Assembly (NCBI RefSeq): GCF_900116015.1
Contig: NZ_FOYH01000001.1
Span: 124,001-188,000 of the forward strand
DNA: 64,000 bases
From: Enterobacter sp. kpr-6
Lineage (GTDB): Bacteria; Pseudomonadota; Gammaproteobacteria; Enterobacterales; Enterobacteriaceae
Reading direction: 5' to 3'
Positions 26,586-37,252 of this stretch are shown here, piece after piece (within the stretch, counting starts at the first letter, position 1; each line of letters begins with the position of its first letter). Below the pieces are notes generated by a model that saw only the letters and a program-made list of their open reading frames with translations, ran no database searches and was not told the DNA's origin. Made by a program: the position numbers and the translations under genes.

Positions 26586-26801
26586 ATGGATAAGGCGCAA
26601 CTGATTGAGATTGCCAATACCATCATGCCGTTCGGTAAATATAAAGGCCGCAGGCTGATCGATTTACCGGAGGAGTATTTGCTCTGGTTTGCCCGCAAAG
26701 ATGAATTTCCTGCCGGGCATCTGGGTCAGTTAATGGCATTCACTTTGTTAATCAAAAGCGAGGGGCTGACGCATCTGGTGCAGCCCCTGAAGCGGCCTTA
26801 A
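26586..26801 (+). CDS. ypeB: DUF3820 family protein YpeB
   Basis: A 71-residue protein beginning MDKAQLIEIANTIMPFGKYKG, with the family signature MPFGKYKGRRLIDLPEEYLLWFARK. It begins one base after the ligA stop, so it is co-transcribed. It resembles small exonuclease-associated quorum/DNA-binding-like proteins only vaguely; function unknown. Its end overlaps the convergent yfeH by four bases. Confidence 0.88.
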   Translation: MDKAQLIEIANTIMPFGKYKGRRLIDLPEEYLLWFARKDEFPAGHLGQLMAFTLLIKSEGLTHLVQPLKRP

Positions 26802-27802
26802 CCCTTTGCAGCGTGGGAAGCAGCGGCTTCCTGCGCCTGTAATTTCTCCGTCTGGCGCTTATAGCGACGCGCCATCACCGCGCAGACCATCAACTGGATC
26901 TGGTGGAATATCATCAGCGGCAGCACCATCATCCCAATCACTGACGTCGGAAAGAGAATGTTCGCCATCGGGATACCATTGGCGAGACTTTTCTTCGAGC
27001 CGCAGAACACGATGGTAATTTCATCGGCCTTGTTAAAACCGAAACTGCGTGCAGCCACAATATTCACCGCAATCACAATCGTCAGCAGCACCAGACTGAC
27101 AATAACGATAAACAGCAGCGAACCGACGCCGACTTTATGCCAGATGCCATTGACCACGGCCTCGCTGAAAGCGGAATAGACCACCAGCAAAATCGATGTC
27201 TGATCGGTTTTGGAAATCCACTTTTTATTCCGGGCCACAAACGCTCCTGTCCACGGTCGGGAGAGGTGTCCGAGGACAAACGGCAGCAGCAGTTGCAGCA
27301 TGATCTTACCGACCTGTTCCAGGCTGCCTTCCGCGCCGTGCATATCCATCACCAGCCCCACCAACAGCGGCGACAGGAATATCCCCAGCAGACTGGACGC
27401 TGACGCTGAACAGACCGCCGCCGCGACATTACCTCCGGCCAGCGATGTAAAAGCGATCGCTGACTGAACGGTAGCGGGCAGAATACAGAGGTAGAGAAAA
27501 CCGGTGTACAACTCCTGGCTGACATTTACCGGCTTCCACCAGGCAAAAAGCACACCCAGTACCGGGAACACCACAAAGGTGCTGCACATCACCCACAAAT
27601 GCAGCCGCCAGTGGCTACCACCCGCAATAATGGCCTCGCGGGAGAGTTTTGCGCCATGCATAAAGAAGAGCAGCGCAATCGCCGCCGTCGTCAGGCCTTC
27701 GAAAAAGGGCACAAAACCGCCGCGTGCCGGAAAGAAGGAAGCGAGTAAGACGGTGACAATCAGCGTCAGGGTAAAGGGATCAAGGATGCGAAAAAATTTC
27801 AT
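26798..27802 (-). CDS. yfeH: bile acid:sodium symporter family protein YfeH
   Basis: Integral membrane protein of 334 residues with about nine to ten helices, of the SBF-like family (YfeH type). Motifs include FFMHGAKLSREA, ILPATVQSAIAFTSLAGGNVAAAVCSAS and VFCGSKKSLANGIPMA, where the twin crossing helices and Na sites occur in relatives. Substrate unknown. Convergent with ypeB. Confidence 0.9.
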   Translation of the reverse strand: MKFFRILDPFTLTLIVTVLLASFFPARGGFVPFFEGLTTAAIALLFFMHGAKLSREAIIAGGSHWRLHLWVMCSTFVVFPVLGVLFAWWKPVNVSQELYTGFLYLCILPATVQSAIAFTSLAGGNVAAAVCSASASSLLGIFLSPLLVGLVMDMHGAEGSLEQVGKIMLQLLLPFVLGHLSRPWTGAFVARNKKWISKTDQTSILLVVYSAFSEAVVNGIWHKVGVGSLLFIVIVSLVLLTIVIAVNIVAARSFGFNKADEITIVFCGSKKSLANGIPMANILFPTSVIGMMVLPLMIFHQIQLMVCAVMARRYKRQTEKLQAQEAAASHAAKG

Positions 27803-27974
27803 AAAGTCTCCTGAAAGCAGATAACCGCATTGTGCTTTCTTACGGCGGAGAAATAAAACTGATTTATCAAGTCAGTTAACAAATGTTTAACTTTGCAGGA
27901 AATAAGATATTGCGGAAGGACAGAACAGGCCCGGCGGTTAACCGAAGCCTGAATTTTATTTACCGCCTGAGCAA

Positions 27975-28316
27975 TCAGACATAAATATCGATTTGATGTT
28001 CGGCGGAAGGGGAATTTACGCCTTCGGTGCGGGCCTGCTTCTGTTCTTGTTTAGCCTGCGCTTCCTGTGCCTGCTGACGTTGCAACTGGGCAATTTGCGA
28101 TTGCAGCATTTTGATCTGGTTCTGGATCAGTTCCTGCTGCTTACGCTTTTCGTCCGTTGTACCGCTGCTGTTAGCAAGATCTTTTAACTGGGCAGTAAGT
28201 TTGTTGATTTGCTTAGTCAGGCGAGCAATCTGCGAGGCCAGATCGTTACCACCGGATGCAGCGTCGCTGCTGGAGCCGCTCTGGACAGAGGGTGTGGATA
28301 CGGAAATCGTGGTCAT
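27975..28316 (-). CDS. FlxA-like coiled-coil protein
   Basis: A 113-residue protein with a Ser/Gly-rich N-terminus and a long heptad region rich in Gln, Lys and Leu (LASQIARLTKQINKLTAQL through IAQLQRQQAQEAQAK). This matches the FlxA-like family pattern. No signal peptide or membrane segment. Function unknown. It has a strong ribosome site (AAAGGAGAC on the reverse strand). Confidence 0.75.
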   Translation of the reverse strand: MTTISVSTPSVQSGSSSDAASGGNDLASQIARLTKQINKLTAQLKDLANSSGTTDEKRKQQELIQNQIKMLQSQIAQLQRQQAQEAQAKQEQKQARTEGVNSPSAEHQIDIYV

Positions 28317-28455
28317 TCATGTCTCCTTTTGCCGTAAATAAGGATTATCGGCAGTACGCTTCAGAGCTTGAGTCGGGAAAAATGAATATAAATGAGCGCT
28401 ACTGGCATTAATGCTGGAGTCGTGAACGGCAGGTTCGAATTTTTGGCTTTTGCAG

Positions 28456-28509
28456 ATAGCAAAAAGGCACCTTTAGGGTGCCTTTTTACATTGGTGGGTC
28501 GTGCAGGAT
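28456..28509 (-). repeat. decayed copy of lysV 3' end plus terminator
   Basis: This copy matches 28611-28664 at all but one position. It reads, on the reverse strand, the last ~17 bases of tRNA-Lys with CCA, then the AAAGGCACC / GGTGCCTTT hairpin. The tRNA body is missing, so it is a remnant. Confidence 0.8.
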
Positions 28510-28615
28510 GACTCGCTTCGCTCGCCCTTCGGGCCGTCGCCGCAGGCGGCTCCGTTGTCTCACTGCGTTCGACACGAACCTGCGGCAGGTTCTCATCCTG
28601 CATATCACGCATAGC

Positions 28616-28641
28616 AAAAAGGCACCTTTAGGGTGCCTTTC
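28616..28641 (-). terminator. valUXY-lysV operon terminator
   Basis: Hairpin AAAGGCACC / GGTGCCTTT with a U-rich tail on the reverse strand, just after the CCA of tRNA-Lys. Confidence 0.8.
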
Positions 28642-28646
28642 TACAT

Positions 28647-28722
28647 TGGTGGGTCGTGCAGGATTCGAACCTGCGACCAATTGATTAAAAGTCAACTGCT
28701 CTACCAACTGAGCTAACGACCC
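28647..28722 (-). tRNA. lysV: tRNA-Lys (UUU)
   Basis: 76-nt cloverleaf on the reverse strand, starting GGGTCGTTAGCTCAG and ending ACGACCCACCA with encoded CCA. Anticodon TTT lies in GACTTTTAATC. Last gene of the Val-Val-Val-Lys operon. Confidence 0.96.
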
Positions 28723-28726
28723 GAAA

Positions 28727-28802
28727 TGGTGGGTGATGACGGGCTCGAACCGCCGACCCCCTCCGTGTAAAGGAGATGCTCTACCAACTGAGCTAATCAC
28801 CC
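28727..28802 (-). tRNA. valY: tRNA-Val (UAC)
   Basis: 76-nt cloverleaf on the reverse strand (GGGTGATTAGCTCAG...CACCCACCA), anticodon TAC in CCTTTACACGG, encoded CCA. The gene name assumes the E. coli order valU-valX-valY-lysV. Confidence 0.95.
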
Positions 28803-28837
28803 ATTTCGGTACTGCCACTAATAAGAGTGTTTGAGAA

Positions 28838-28913
28838 TGGTGGGCGATGACGGGCTCGAACCGCCGACCCCCTCCGTGTAAAGGAGATGCTCTACCAACT
28901 GAGCTAATCGCCC
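28838..28913 (-). tRNA. valX: tRNA-Val (UAC), acceptor-stem variant
   Basis: As its neighbours, but the acceptor stem reads GGGCGAT with matching ATCGCCC at the 3' end: a compensated U-A to C-G change. Anticodon TAC. Confidence 0.95.
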
Positions 28914-28956
28914 AATCTCAAATTCTTATCTACACTGCGAGTCTACGTAAAGTAGA

Positions 28957-29032
28957 TGGTGGGTGATGACGGGCTCGAACCGCCGACCCCCTCCGTGTAA
29001 AGGAGATGCTCTACCAACTGAGCTAATCACCC
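28957..29032 (-). tRNA. valU: tRNA-Val (UAC)
   Basis: Identical to the copy at 28727-28802. It is the promoter-proximal gene; the operon promoter should lie at about 29035-29100. Confidence 0.95.
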
Positions 29033-29289
29033 CCGCTGTGTGGAGTCGCATTATAGGGAGAGTTGAAAATGAGTCAACGCCTTTTCTACAGATTTTGTTT
29101 GTTCGTCGTAAAATTAAACAATGCGGCAGTTAAACCATCGCGTATGCATGATTTCTAAACAAAAAGCGGATTTGATGGCGCGTTTAGAGTAACAACATTG
29201 AGGAATCAGCCCACGGTGATAGAATATTGCCCATTCTCTTTTCCAGCATTTGCCGGTTGTCGGCATCTTTATCAACGTAAGGCCATTTA

Positions 29290-30705
29290 ATGAAAATCAA
29301 AACTCGCTTCGCGCCAAGCCCGACCGGCTATCTGCATGTCGGTGGTGCGCGTACTGCTCTCTATTCCTGGCTTTTTGCACGTCACCATGATGGTGAGTTT
29401 GTGCTGCGTATTGAAGACACCGATCTTGAGCGCTCCACGCCCGAGGCTATTGAAGCCATTATGGACGGCATGAACTGGCTGAGCCTGGAATGGGACGAAG
29501 GCCCGTATTTCCAGACCAAACGTTTTGATCGTTATAACGCCGTTATTGATGACATGCTGAAAGTCGGCACCGCTTATAAATGCTATTGCTCGAAAGAGCG
29601 TCTGGAAGCCTTGCGTGAAGAGCAAATGGCGAAAGGCGAAAAACCGCGTTATGACGGCCGCTGCCGCCACGGGCATGAACATCATGCTGATGATGAGCCT
29701 TGCGTGGTGCGTTTCGCTAACCCGCAGGAAGGTTCCGTTATTTTTGACGATCAGATCCGTGGACCGATCGAATTCAGTAATCAGGAGCTGGACGATCTGA
29801 TCATTCGCCGTACCGATGGCTCGCCAACCTATAACTTCTGTGTGGTGGTTGACGACTGGGATATGGAAATTACCCACGTGATCCGTGGTGAAGACCATAT
29901 CAACAACACCCCGCGTCAGATTAACATCCTGAAAGCGCTGAACGCGCCGGTACCGGTGTATGCGCACGTTTCGATGATCAACGGCGACGACGGCAAAAAA
30001 CTCTCTAAACGCCACGGCGCAGTGAGTGTTATGCAATATCGTGATGACGGTTATCTGCCGGAAGCACTGCTGAACTACCTGGTGCGTCTGGGCTGGTCAA
30101 GCGGCGATCAAGAGATCTTCACGCGTGAAGAGATGATCAACCTGTTCTCGCTCGGCGCGGTAAGTAAATCTGCCAGTGCATTCAATACTGAGAAACTGCA
30201 GTGGCTGAACCACCACTATATCAACACGCTTGCGCCTGAATATGTGGCTACGCACCTGCAATGGCATATTGAGCAGCAAAATATTGATACCCGAAATGGC
30301 CCGCAACTGGCCGATCTGGTGAAGCTGTTAGGTGAGCGCTGTAAGACGCTGAAAGAGATGGCTGAAACTTGCCACTATTTCTACCAGGATTTCGCAGAGT
30401 TTGATGCCGACGCGGCGAAAAAACACCTGCGCCCGGTCGCTCGTCAACCGCTTGAAGTCGTGCGCGACAAACTGGCCGCGATCGCCGAGTGGACGGCAGA
30501 AAACGTACACCATGCAATACAGGATACTGCGGATGAACTTGAAGTGGGAATGGGTAAAGTCGGCATGCCGCTGCGCGTTGCGGTAACGGGGGCAGGGCAG
30601 TCCCCGGCACTGGATGTGACCGTTCATGCTATTGGCAAAAACCGCAGCGTTGAGCGTATTAATAAAGCGCTGGATTACGTCGCCACGCGTGAAAATCAGC
30701 AGTAA
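29290..30705 (+). CDS. gltX: glutamyl-tRNA synthetase
   Basis: Class I synthetase charging tRNA-Glu. It has 471 residues, as in E. coli. The HIGH-type motif is [13 protein letters not shown] at the N-terminus, the KMSKS-type motif is KLSKRHG near residue 240, and the Cys/His zinc site is [11 protein letters not shown] with CRHGHEHH. Followed by a strong terminator. Confidence 0.97.
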   Translation: MKIKTRFAPSPTGYLHVGGARTALYSWLFARHHDGEFVLRIEDTDLERSTPEAIEAIMDGMNWLSLEWDEGPYFQTKRFDRYNAVIDDMLKVGTAYKCYCSKERLEALREEQMAKGEKPRYDGRCRHGHEHHADDEPCVVRFANPQEGSVIFDDQIRGPIEFSNQELDDLIIRRTDGSPTYNFCVVVDDWDMEITHVIRGEDHINNTPRQINILKALNAPVPVYAHVSMINGDDGKKLSKRHGAVSVMQYRDDGYLPEALLNYLVRLGWSSGDQEIFTREEMINLFSLGAVSKSASAFNTEKLQWLNHHYINTLAPEYVATHLQWHIEQQNIDTRNGPQLADLVKLLGERCKTLKEMAETCHYFYQDFAEFDADAAKKHLRPVARQPLEVVRDKLAAIAEWTAENVHHAIQDTADELEVGMGKVGMPLRVAVTGAGQSPALDVTVHAIGKNRSVERINKALDYVATRENQQ

Positions 30706-30730
30706 TTATCAACTGCTACAGGTAAAACAA

Positions 30731-30759
30731 AACGGCAGGGAATTCCCTGCCGTTTTTTT
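30731..30759 (+). terminator. gltX terminator (shared with yfeD)
   Basis: Stem AACGGCAGGG / CCCTGCCGTT and T7 tail. It overlaps the end of the convergent yfeD by a few bases. Confidence 0.85.
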
Positions 30760-31153
30760 ATTCTTCGCTATCGGAAATATCGAGGCGCTTCAGAAATTCC
30801 CGCAGGCCTTCTCGTGCCAGAAACCGCTCCAACATTTTTTCTTCCACAGGCGTCATATTTTGCAGCACAGTGCAGATCTGACGTAAGGCCGGAGAAAGGT
30901 TGTTGTAATTGTATTCAGCAATAGGTTCCGCTGCCGATGTCAGGGAATGACGCTGGCGCATCATAGACGTTTTCATAATGAAATCGTGAACAGGTCGGTT
31001 GATGAGAATCAGTCGTGCTCTTCCGCCTTTCACACCGGGTAATTTTTCTGTTGGCCAATTTTGTTCCCGGATCCAACGATTTACTGTTTGCTTTGCCACA
31101 CCGAGATACTCTGCCAGCTCTTCGGTGGTCATTTTTTCAGGAATTTTCATCAT
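30758..31153 (-). CDS. yfeD: DUF1323 helix-turn-helix protein YfeD
   Basis: About 131 residues from the MMKIPEKMTTEELAEYLG start directly after the yfeC stop. An N-terminal MerR/excisionase-like helix-turn-helix (EELAEYLGVAKQTVNRWIREQNW) and the KLPGVKGGRARLI motif match YfeC. The C-terminal half (EKMLERFLAREGLREFLKRLDI) also parallels YfeC. Putative DNA-binding regulator; target unknown. An open frame extends to 31207 inside yfeC but was rejected. Confidence 0.88.
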   Translation of the reverse strand: MMKIPEKMTTEELAEYLGVAKQTVNRWIREQNWPTEKLPGVKGGRARLILINRPVHDFIMKTSMMRQRHSLTSAAEPIAEYNYNNLSPALRQICTVLQNMTPVEEKMLERFLAREGLREFLKRLDISDSEE

Positions 31154-31154
31154 A

Positions 31155-31508
31155 TTATTGTTGGTCGCGAATGCCGAGCCGTTGTAATAAACCACTAATT
31201 CCCTCACGCAGTAGCAGTGATGTGAGCTGTTTTTGCTCTGAGGGTGTCATTTCTTGTGCCAGAGTAGTCAGCAAAACATCGAGCGATGAATCCGTCGCTG
31301 GGGTAAAATTGATGTTTGCTGACCGGTGGGCGCTATCGATAAATTCACGTACCTTATCGTTAACATGTACGAGACGCGCTTTGCCTCCCTGAACGCCGGG
31401 TTTTGGTGACGTAACCCAGCCTTCTTTGCGTACCCATTTATTAATGGTCTGGCGACTATAGCCCGTGAGTCTTGCTAACTCTTCCGGCGTCATCCGTTCC
31501 TTGATCAT
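31155..31508 (-). CDS. yfeC: DUF1323 helix-turn-helix protein YfeC
   Basis: 117 residues; a paralogue of YfeD with the same architecture: PEELARLTGYSRQTINKWVRKEGW, then PKPGVQGGKARLVHVND, then a C-terminal LLLREGISGLLQRLGI. The two genes abut and form one operon. Putative DNA-binding protein of unknown target. Confidence 0.88.
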   Translation of the reverse strand: MIKERMTPEELARLTGYSRQTINKWVRKEGWVTSPKPGVQGGKARLVHVNDKVREFIDSAHRSANINFTPATDSSLDVLLTTLAQEMTPSEQKQLTSLLLREGISGLLQRLGIRDQQ

Positions 31509-31725
31509 GTAATTTCCTGACTACAAGTAGGGGAATTAGTTGAACATCTTATACCATCAATTTACGCGAAAGTGTGACGTGATCTGCGGCTGGTTGCGAG
31601 GATGCTCGCAATCTCATTCATTTGCATGCTTTTTCAGCGATTGACAGGGGCTGGCTGATTTTGCCGTTGACACCTGAGCAGGGAATTCATATTATGCCGC
31701 CCGTCAACACGACAGCTTTACGCAT

Positions 31726-31801
<76 letters not shown>

Positions 31802-31841
31802 AATTCTGAACCCAACAGATTTGGTCCGTAAAGTAAATTGT

Positions 31842-31917
<76 letters not shown>

Positions 31918-31924
31918 ACATTCA

Positions 31925-31952
31925 AACCCTCGCCAGTGGCGGGGGTTTTTTT
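31925..31952 (+). terminator. tRNA-Ala operon terminator
   Basis: Stem ACCCTCGCC / GGCGGGGGT with G-U pairs, and a T7 tail. Confidence 0.8.
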
Positions 31953-32138
31953 ATGCCTGCTTTTCAACCCTACATACTTAGTCAGTTTTCCTGTATTTAA
32001 CGCAAATAAATCCTGGCGTGTTTATCACCTTTGTCACCGCAGGGTAATGAACGGTTTGATAACTTGCTTCACACCATAAATAAACCTATTATTTCTGGCA
32101 GATAAATTTCGCCGATTGAGATCATATAATTAACCTTA

Positions 32139-34322
32139 ATGAAAATTAAAATATACAACCATGGAAGAGTGTTTCTTGCTGTATTCATTCTGAGCCTGGT
32201 GACGGTCTCTTTCTCTCAATACCTTTCTCCCGTATCCAGCGTGGATGGCGTCAATATTTTCCTTGCCTGGTTACCGTTAAGCGCAATGCTGTCTCTTATT
32301 TTTATTTTTGGACGCCACGCGATTGCACCCCTCATAATCAGTTTTGCTTTAGTCAATAACTGGCTGATGGATTTGACGTTAAGCCAGGCATCGTTACTGT
32401 TATTGTGTCAGTTCGTTCCGGTGCTCCTGGCGTGCGCCATCGTGCGCTGGCGGCTGGGCAACCGCTGGCGTCACGGTATGCCCAATAAAAAAATGGGCGT
32501 GCGAATATTCTGGTTAGGTTTTTTTGCCCCGGCGGCGATTAAGCTCTCCCTGTTTATTTCATCAATATGGGTGGCATATCCGGCAACATTTGCAGATTTT
32601 TTTGATTCACCATCAACTATATATAATATTATTTCCGTTCAAAGCCTTATCTGTGCAGCGCTCATTTTTTCCATGATGTTTTATTACCCGTTGCGAATGC
32701 TGGTTAATCCGCATTATGCCCGTGCATTCTGGCGTCGCAGCGTTAAATTAAGTTTCTCAGCGCACAACCGGCTTTTTACGGTAAGCTGGTTACTGGCAGT
32801 CGTCACGGTCGTTATTATTCTTTGCGCACCGTTTGAATCGAAATATATAGCGGGATATCTTGTACCAGTAATATTCATTTTATTTATGTCTGGTATTCGT
32901 CATCTCACTGCTCCGTTGATTTGTTTTAGTTGGGCTGTCACTGCATTTTTCCTTATCTCCCATAACCATAACTTTTTTCACGGTGTGCAAACCGAGTATT
33001 CCCTCGCTTTTATCCTGTCGGTGCTGATATCGGTGACCATCTGTATTCTTTATATGGCCTACATATATAATCACAGTGAATGGTTGAAGCGGGTCTGGCG
33101 ATCGCAGGCTATGACCGATCCGTTAACCGGATTAGCCAATTTACGCGCGCTGGAACTGCACCTGGCTAAGCACGACTATAATATCGTTTGCTGTCTGCAC
33201 CTGAATAACCTTGAGTTTCTGAGCCGGCATTACGGCATGATGATGCGCGTGCACTGTAAGCGCACCATCACGCGTGAACTCCAGCCAATGATGTTAAAAA
33301 ATGAGAAGCTGTTCCAGCTCCCCGGCAGCGAATTACTGCTGGTTCTGAAAGGACAGGACCCCACGGCGCGCCTGCAACAGATGGTTAATTTCCTTAACGG
33401 GCGAAAAATTCTCTGGCACAGCACCGCCATTGATATGGAATTTGGGGCTTCCTGGGGGCGCATTGAAGGCTCTGGTGAAAGCCTGCACCATATGCTCGGC
33501 CAGTTGAGCTGGCTTTCGGAGCAGGCCTGCAAAACGCAGCACGTTATGGCGCTGACCACCAGTCTGGACGCGGTCTCCGATCAGACCACGGAGCGCGTTC
33601 TGTTGCTGCATAAAGTAAAGCTGGCGCTGGAAGAGGGCGGGCTAAAACTCTATGCCCAGCCGATTCAGAAAGCGGATGGCAGTGGATATCACGAAATCCT
33701 CACCCGCCTTATCAGTAACGGCGAAATCCTTACTCCCGATCAGTTCATTCCCATCATCGCCCAGTTTAATCTCAGCGTTCGCTTTGATATGCAGGTTGTT
33801 GAAACGCTGCTGCAATGGTTACAGGCACACCCCATGCCTTCACCGCTGGTGCGTTTTTCCGTCAATCTGATGCCCATGACGCTGATGCAGAAAAATGCCG
33901 CCCAGCAACTGATGGCGCTTTTTCAGCGCTATTGCGTTTCACCCTGTAGCGTCATCATTGAGATCACCGAGGAGCAGGCGTTTTCCCATGCTGAGATTAG
34001 CCTCCACAATATTCAGCAATTACAGGATTACGGCTTCCTGATTGCGATCGATGACTTTGGGACTGGCTACGCCAACTTCGAAAGGTTAAAGCGCCTGAAT
34101 GCAGATATCGTCAAAATTGACGGCTGCTTTGTGAAGGAGATAGCGCGTGAATCTATGGACGCCATGATTGTTAAAGCGATTTGCTCGATGGCAAAAGCTA
34201 AATCACTGGCTGTCATCGCGGAGTATGTTGAAACAGAAGAACAGCGCGCAATACTGTTGGATCTGGGGGTGGACTATCTTCAGGGGTATTTAATCGGCAG
34301 GCCGCAGCCGCTGGCAGATTGA
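32139..34322 (+). CDS. pdeA: c-di-GMP phosphodiesterase PdeA (YfeA)
   Basis: 727-residue membrane protein: an N-terminal MASE1-like sensor of about eight helices to residue ~310, a degenerate GGDEF domain (LFQLPGSELLLVLKG in place of GGDEF) and a C-terminal EAL domain. The EAL signature reads EILTR, while other catalytic motifs are kept (YAQPIQK, IEITEEQ, AIDDFGTGYANFERL, KIDGCFV, AEYVETEEQ). It probably hydrolyses c-di-GMP, with the GGDEF domain regulatory only. Follows the tRNA-Ala operon as in E. coli. Confidence 0.88.
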   Translation: MKIKIYNHGRVFLAVFILSLVTVSFSQYLSPVSSVDGVNIFLAWLPLSAMLSLIFIFGRHAIAPLIISFALVNNWLMDLTLSQASLLLLCQFVPVLLACAIVRWRLGNRWRHGMPNKKMGVRIFWLGFFAPAAIKLSLFISSIWVAYPATFADFFDSPSTIYNIISVQSLICAALIFSMMFYYPLRMLVNPHYARAFWRRSVKLSFSAHNRLFTVSWLLAVVTVVIILCAPFESKYIAGYLVPVIFILFMSGIRHLTAPLICFSWAVTAFFLISHNHNFFHGVQTEYSLAFILSVLISVTICILYMAYIYNHSEWLKRVWRSQAMTDPLTGLANLRALELHLAKHDYNIVCCLHLNNLEFLSRHYGMMMRVHCKRTITRELQPMMLKNEKLFQLPGSELLLVLKGQDPTARLQQMVNFLNGRKILWHSTAIDMEFGASWGRIEGSGESLHHMLGQLSWLSEQACKTQHVMALTTSLDAVSDQTTERVLLLHKVKLALEEGGLKLYAQPIQKADGSGYHEILTRLISNGEILTPDQFIPIIAQFNLSVRFDMQVVETLLQWLQAHPMPSPLVRFSVNLMPMTLMQKNAAQQLMALFQRYCVSPCSVIIEITEEQAFSHAEISLHNIQQLQDYGFLIAIDDFGTGYANFERLKRLNADIVKIDGCFVKEIARESMDAMIVKAICSMAKAKSLAVIAEYVETEEQRAILLDLGVDYLQGYLIGRPQPLAD

Positions 34323-34330
34323 GGCGTTTA

Positions 34331-34358
34331 TGCCCGGCAAACGTAGCGCCGCCGGGCA
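34331..34358. repeat. REP-like hairpin after pdeA
   Basis: TGCCCGGC...GCCGGGCA inverted repeat, between convergent pdeA and nupC. Confidence 0.7.
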
Positions 34359-34362
34359 AATT

Positions 34363-34389
34363 AAAACCGGGAAGAGTCCCGGTTTTTTT
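34363..34389. terminator. pdeA/nupC bidirectional terminator
   Basis: Stem AAAACCGGGA / TCCCGGTTTT with T-run right and A-run left; ends pdeA (+) and nupC (-). Confidence 0.85.
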
Positions 34390-34397
34390 ATGGCTGA

Positions 34398-35585
34398 TTA
34401 CAGCACCAGTGCCGCGATAGACGCTGACAGAACGCTTACCAGCGTTGAGCCGTATACCAGTTTCAGACCAAAGCGGGATACCACGTTACCTTGCTCTTCG
34501 TTCAGACCTTTAATCGCCCCGGCGATGATACCGATAGACGAGAAGTTGGCGAAGGAAACCAGGAAGATGGACAGGATGCCTTCCGCGCGCGGGGAGAGGG
34601 TGCCTGCAATTTTTTGCAGATCCATCATCGCCACGAATTCATTCGACACCAGCTTGGTGGCCATAATACTGCCGACCTGCAGCGCTTCGTGAGACGGAAC
34701 GCCCATCACCCAGGCAACCGGATAGAAGATATAACCGAGAATACCCTGGAAGGAGATGCCGAACACAGTCGCGAACAGGGCGTTCAGCGCAGAAATCAGC
34801 GCGATGAAGCCAATCAGCATCGCAGCAACGATAATCGCCACTTTAAAGCCTGCCAGAATGTATTCACCCAGCATTTCGAAGAAGCTCTGACCTTCGTGCA
34901 GGTTAGACATCTGCAGATTATCTTCGCTTTCGTCCACGCGGTACGGGTTAATCAAGGACAGAACGATAAAGGTGCTGAACATGTTCAGTACCAGCGCCGC
35001 CACGACATATTTAGGTTGCAGCATCGTCATGTAAGCGCCAACGATAGACATTGATACGGTAGACATCGCCGTAGCCGCCATGGTGTACATGCGGTTGCGG
35101 GACATTTTTCCGAGGATATCTTTATAGGCGATGAAGTTTTCTGACTGCCCCAGAATCAGGGAGCTGACTGCGTTAAAGGATTCCAGCTTACCCATGCCGT
35201 TGACTTTTGACAGTACGGTACCGATAGCGCGGATCACGATTGGCAGAACACGGATGTGTTGCAGAATACCAATCAGCGCAGAAATAAAGACGATAGGGCA
35301 AAGCACTTTCAGGAAGAAGAATGCCAGGCCTTCATCATTCATTTTGCCGAAGACGAAGTTTGTCCCTTCGTTAGCGAATCCAAGAAGTTTTTCGAACATC
35401 TCGGAGAAGCCTTTAACAAAGCCCAGGCCCACGTCTGAGTTCAGGAAGAACCAGGCCAGTAATACTTCAATGACAAGTAATTGAACAACAAAGCGAATGC
35501 GGATTTTTTTGCGGTCGCTGCTTAACAACAAGGCCAGCAACGCCACAACAGCAAGCGCCAGAACAAAGTGCAGAACGCGGGACAT
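34398..35585 (-). CDS. nupC: nucleoside:H+ symporter NupC
   Basis: Concentrative nucleoside transporter of the inner membrane. The start at 35585 ([17 protein letters not shown]) gives 395 residues, five fewer than the E. coli protein as I recall. The loop that reads FATVTGWFGYSISF there is [10 protein letters not shown] here, which accounts for the difference. CNT motifs [23 protein letters not shown] and [13 protein letters not shown] are intact. An upstream extension to 35624 was rejected. Confidence 0.93.
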   Translation of the reverse strand: MSRVLHFVLALAVVALLALLLSSDRKKIRIRFVVQLLVIEVLLAWFFLNSDVGLGFVKGFSEMFEKLLGFANEGTNFVFGKMNDEGLAFFFLKVLCPIVFISALIGILQHIRVLPIVIRAIGTVLSKVNGMGKLESFNAVSSLILGQSENFIAYKDILGKMSRNRMYTMAATAMSTVSMSIVGAYMTMLQPKYVVAALVLNMFSTFIVLSLINPYRVDESEDNLQMSNLHEGQSFFEMLGEYILAGFKVAIIVAAMLIGFIALISALNALFATVFGISFQGILGYIFYPVAWVMGVPSHEALQVGSIMATKLVSNEFVAMMDLQKIAGTLSPRAEGILSIFLVSFANFSSIGIIAGAIKGLNEEQGNVVSRFGLKLVYGSTLVSVLSASIAALVL

Positions 35586-35904
35586 ATTTGCTCCAAATAT
35601 GAGGCAGGTTAAATTTCCGTGCACATTCTATGTAACAAGCATAAAGAAAACGAGATCAAATCCACACTATAGTAAGACCCTGTGACGGAACTCAAAAATA
35701 GTGATCAAACATACATTTCTGTTATGTTAAGTAAAGAAGCATAAAGCAGCATGATGATGCTACACTTTTAACAAATTGATGTCATGAATGCGGCGAGCCT
35801 CATCCCTTTCTTAACATTCACTTCAGCTATCGTTCCAGACTATCAGAGCAATCAATTTTAACCATTATGGCGCACTTGATAATGATTCGCATTTTGTTAG
35901 CATG
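35586..35904. promoter_or_regulatory. nupC-mntH divergent control region
   Basis: About 320 bases with no gene. On the nupC side there are CRP-like half-sites (TGTGACGGAACTCA near 35681-35695 and a TTTGATCAC segment near 35700), in line with the CRP/CytR control known for nupC. On the mntH side a Fur-like element (GATAATGATTCGCATTTT, about 35878-35895) precedes the MntR box. Confidence 0.55.
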
Positions 35905-37171
<1,267 letters not shown>

Positions 37172-37252
37172 ATACGCTACGTCGTGGTAAAGGGAAAAGG
37201 TGCTGATGAGAGCGGTCGGGTAAGCGCAGCGCCTACCCGACACAGGAAGGGA

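Larger units (their letters stand above)
28317..28646. other. gene-free stretch with a duplicated tRNA-Lys 3' end
   Basis: No protein gene is seen. It holds a 54-bp imperfect direct repeat (28456-28509 and 28611-28664, one mismatch). Each copy carries the operon terminator hairpin and the CCA end plus T-arm start of tRNA-Lys. Between the copies lies about 100 bases rich in small palindromes (GCCCTTCGGGC, GCCGCAGGCGGC, AACCTGCGGCAGGTT). Only the right copy belongs to a complete tRNA. Confidence 0.7.

Noticed and set aside
28510-28610. Additional tRNA or small RNA between the repeat copies
   Set aside because: Several small palindromes but no cloverleaf; only the 3' tRNA tail is present on the left.
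31154-31207. Longer yfeD start overlapping yfeC
   Set aside because: The extra residues are not seen in the family, and the start right after the yfeC stop fits better.
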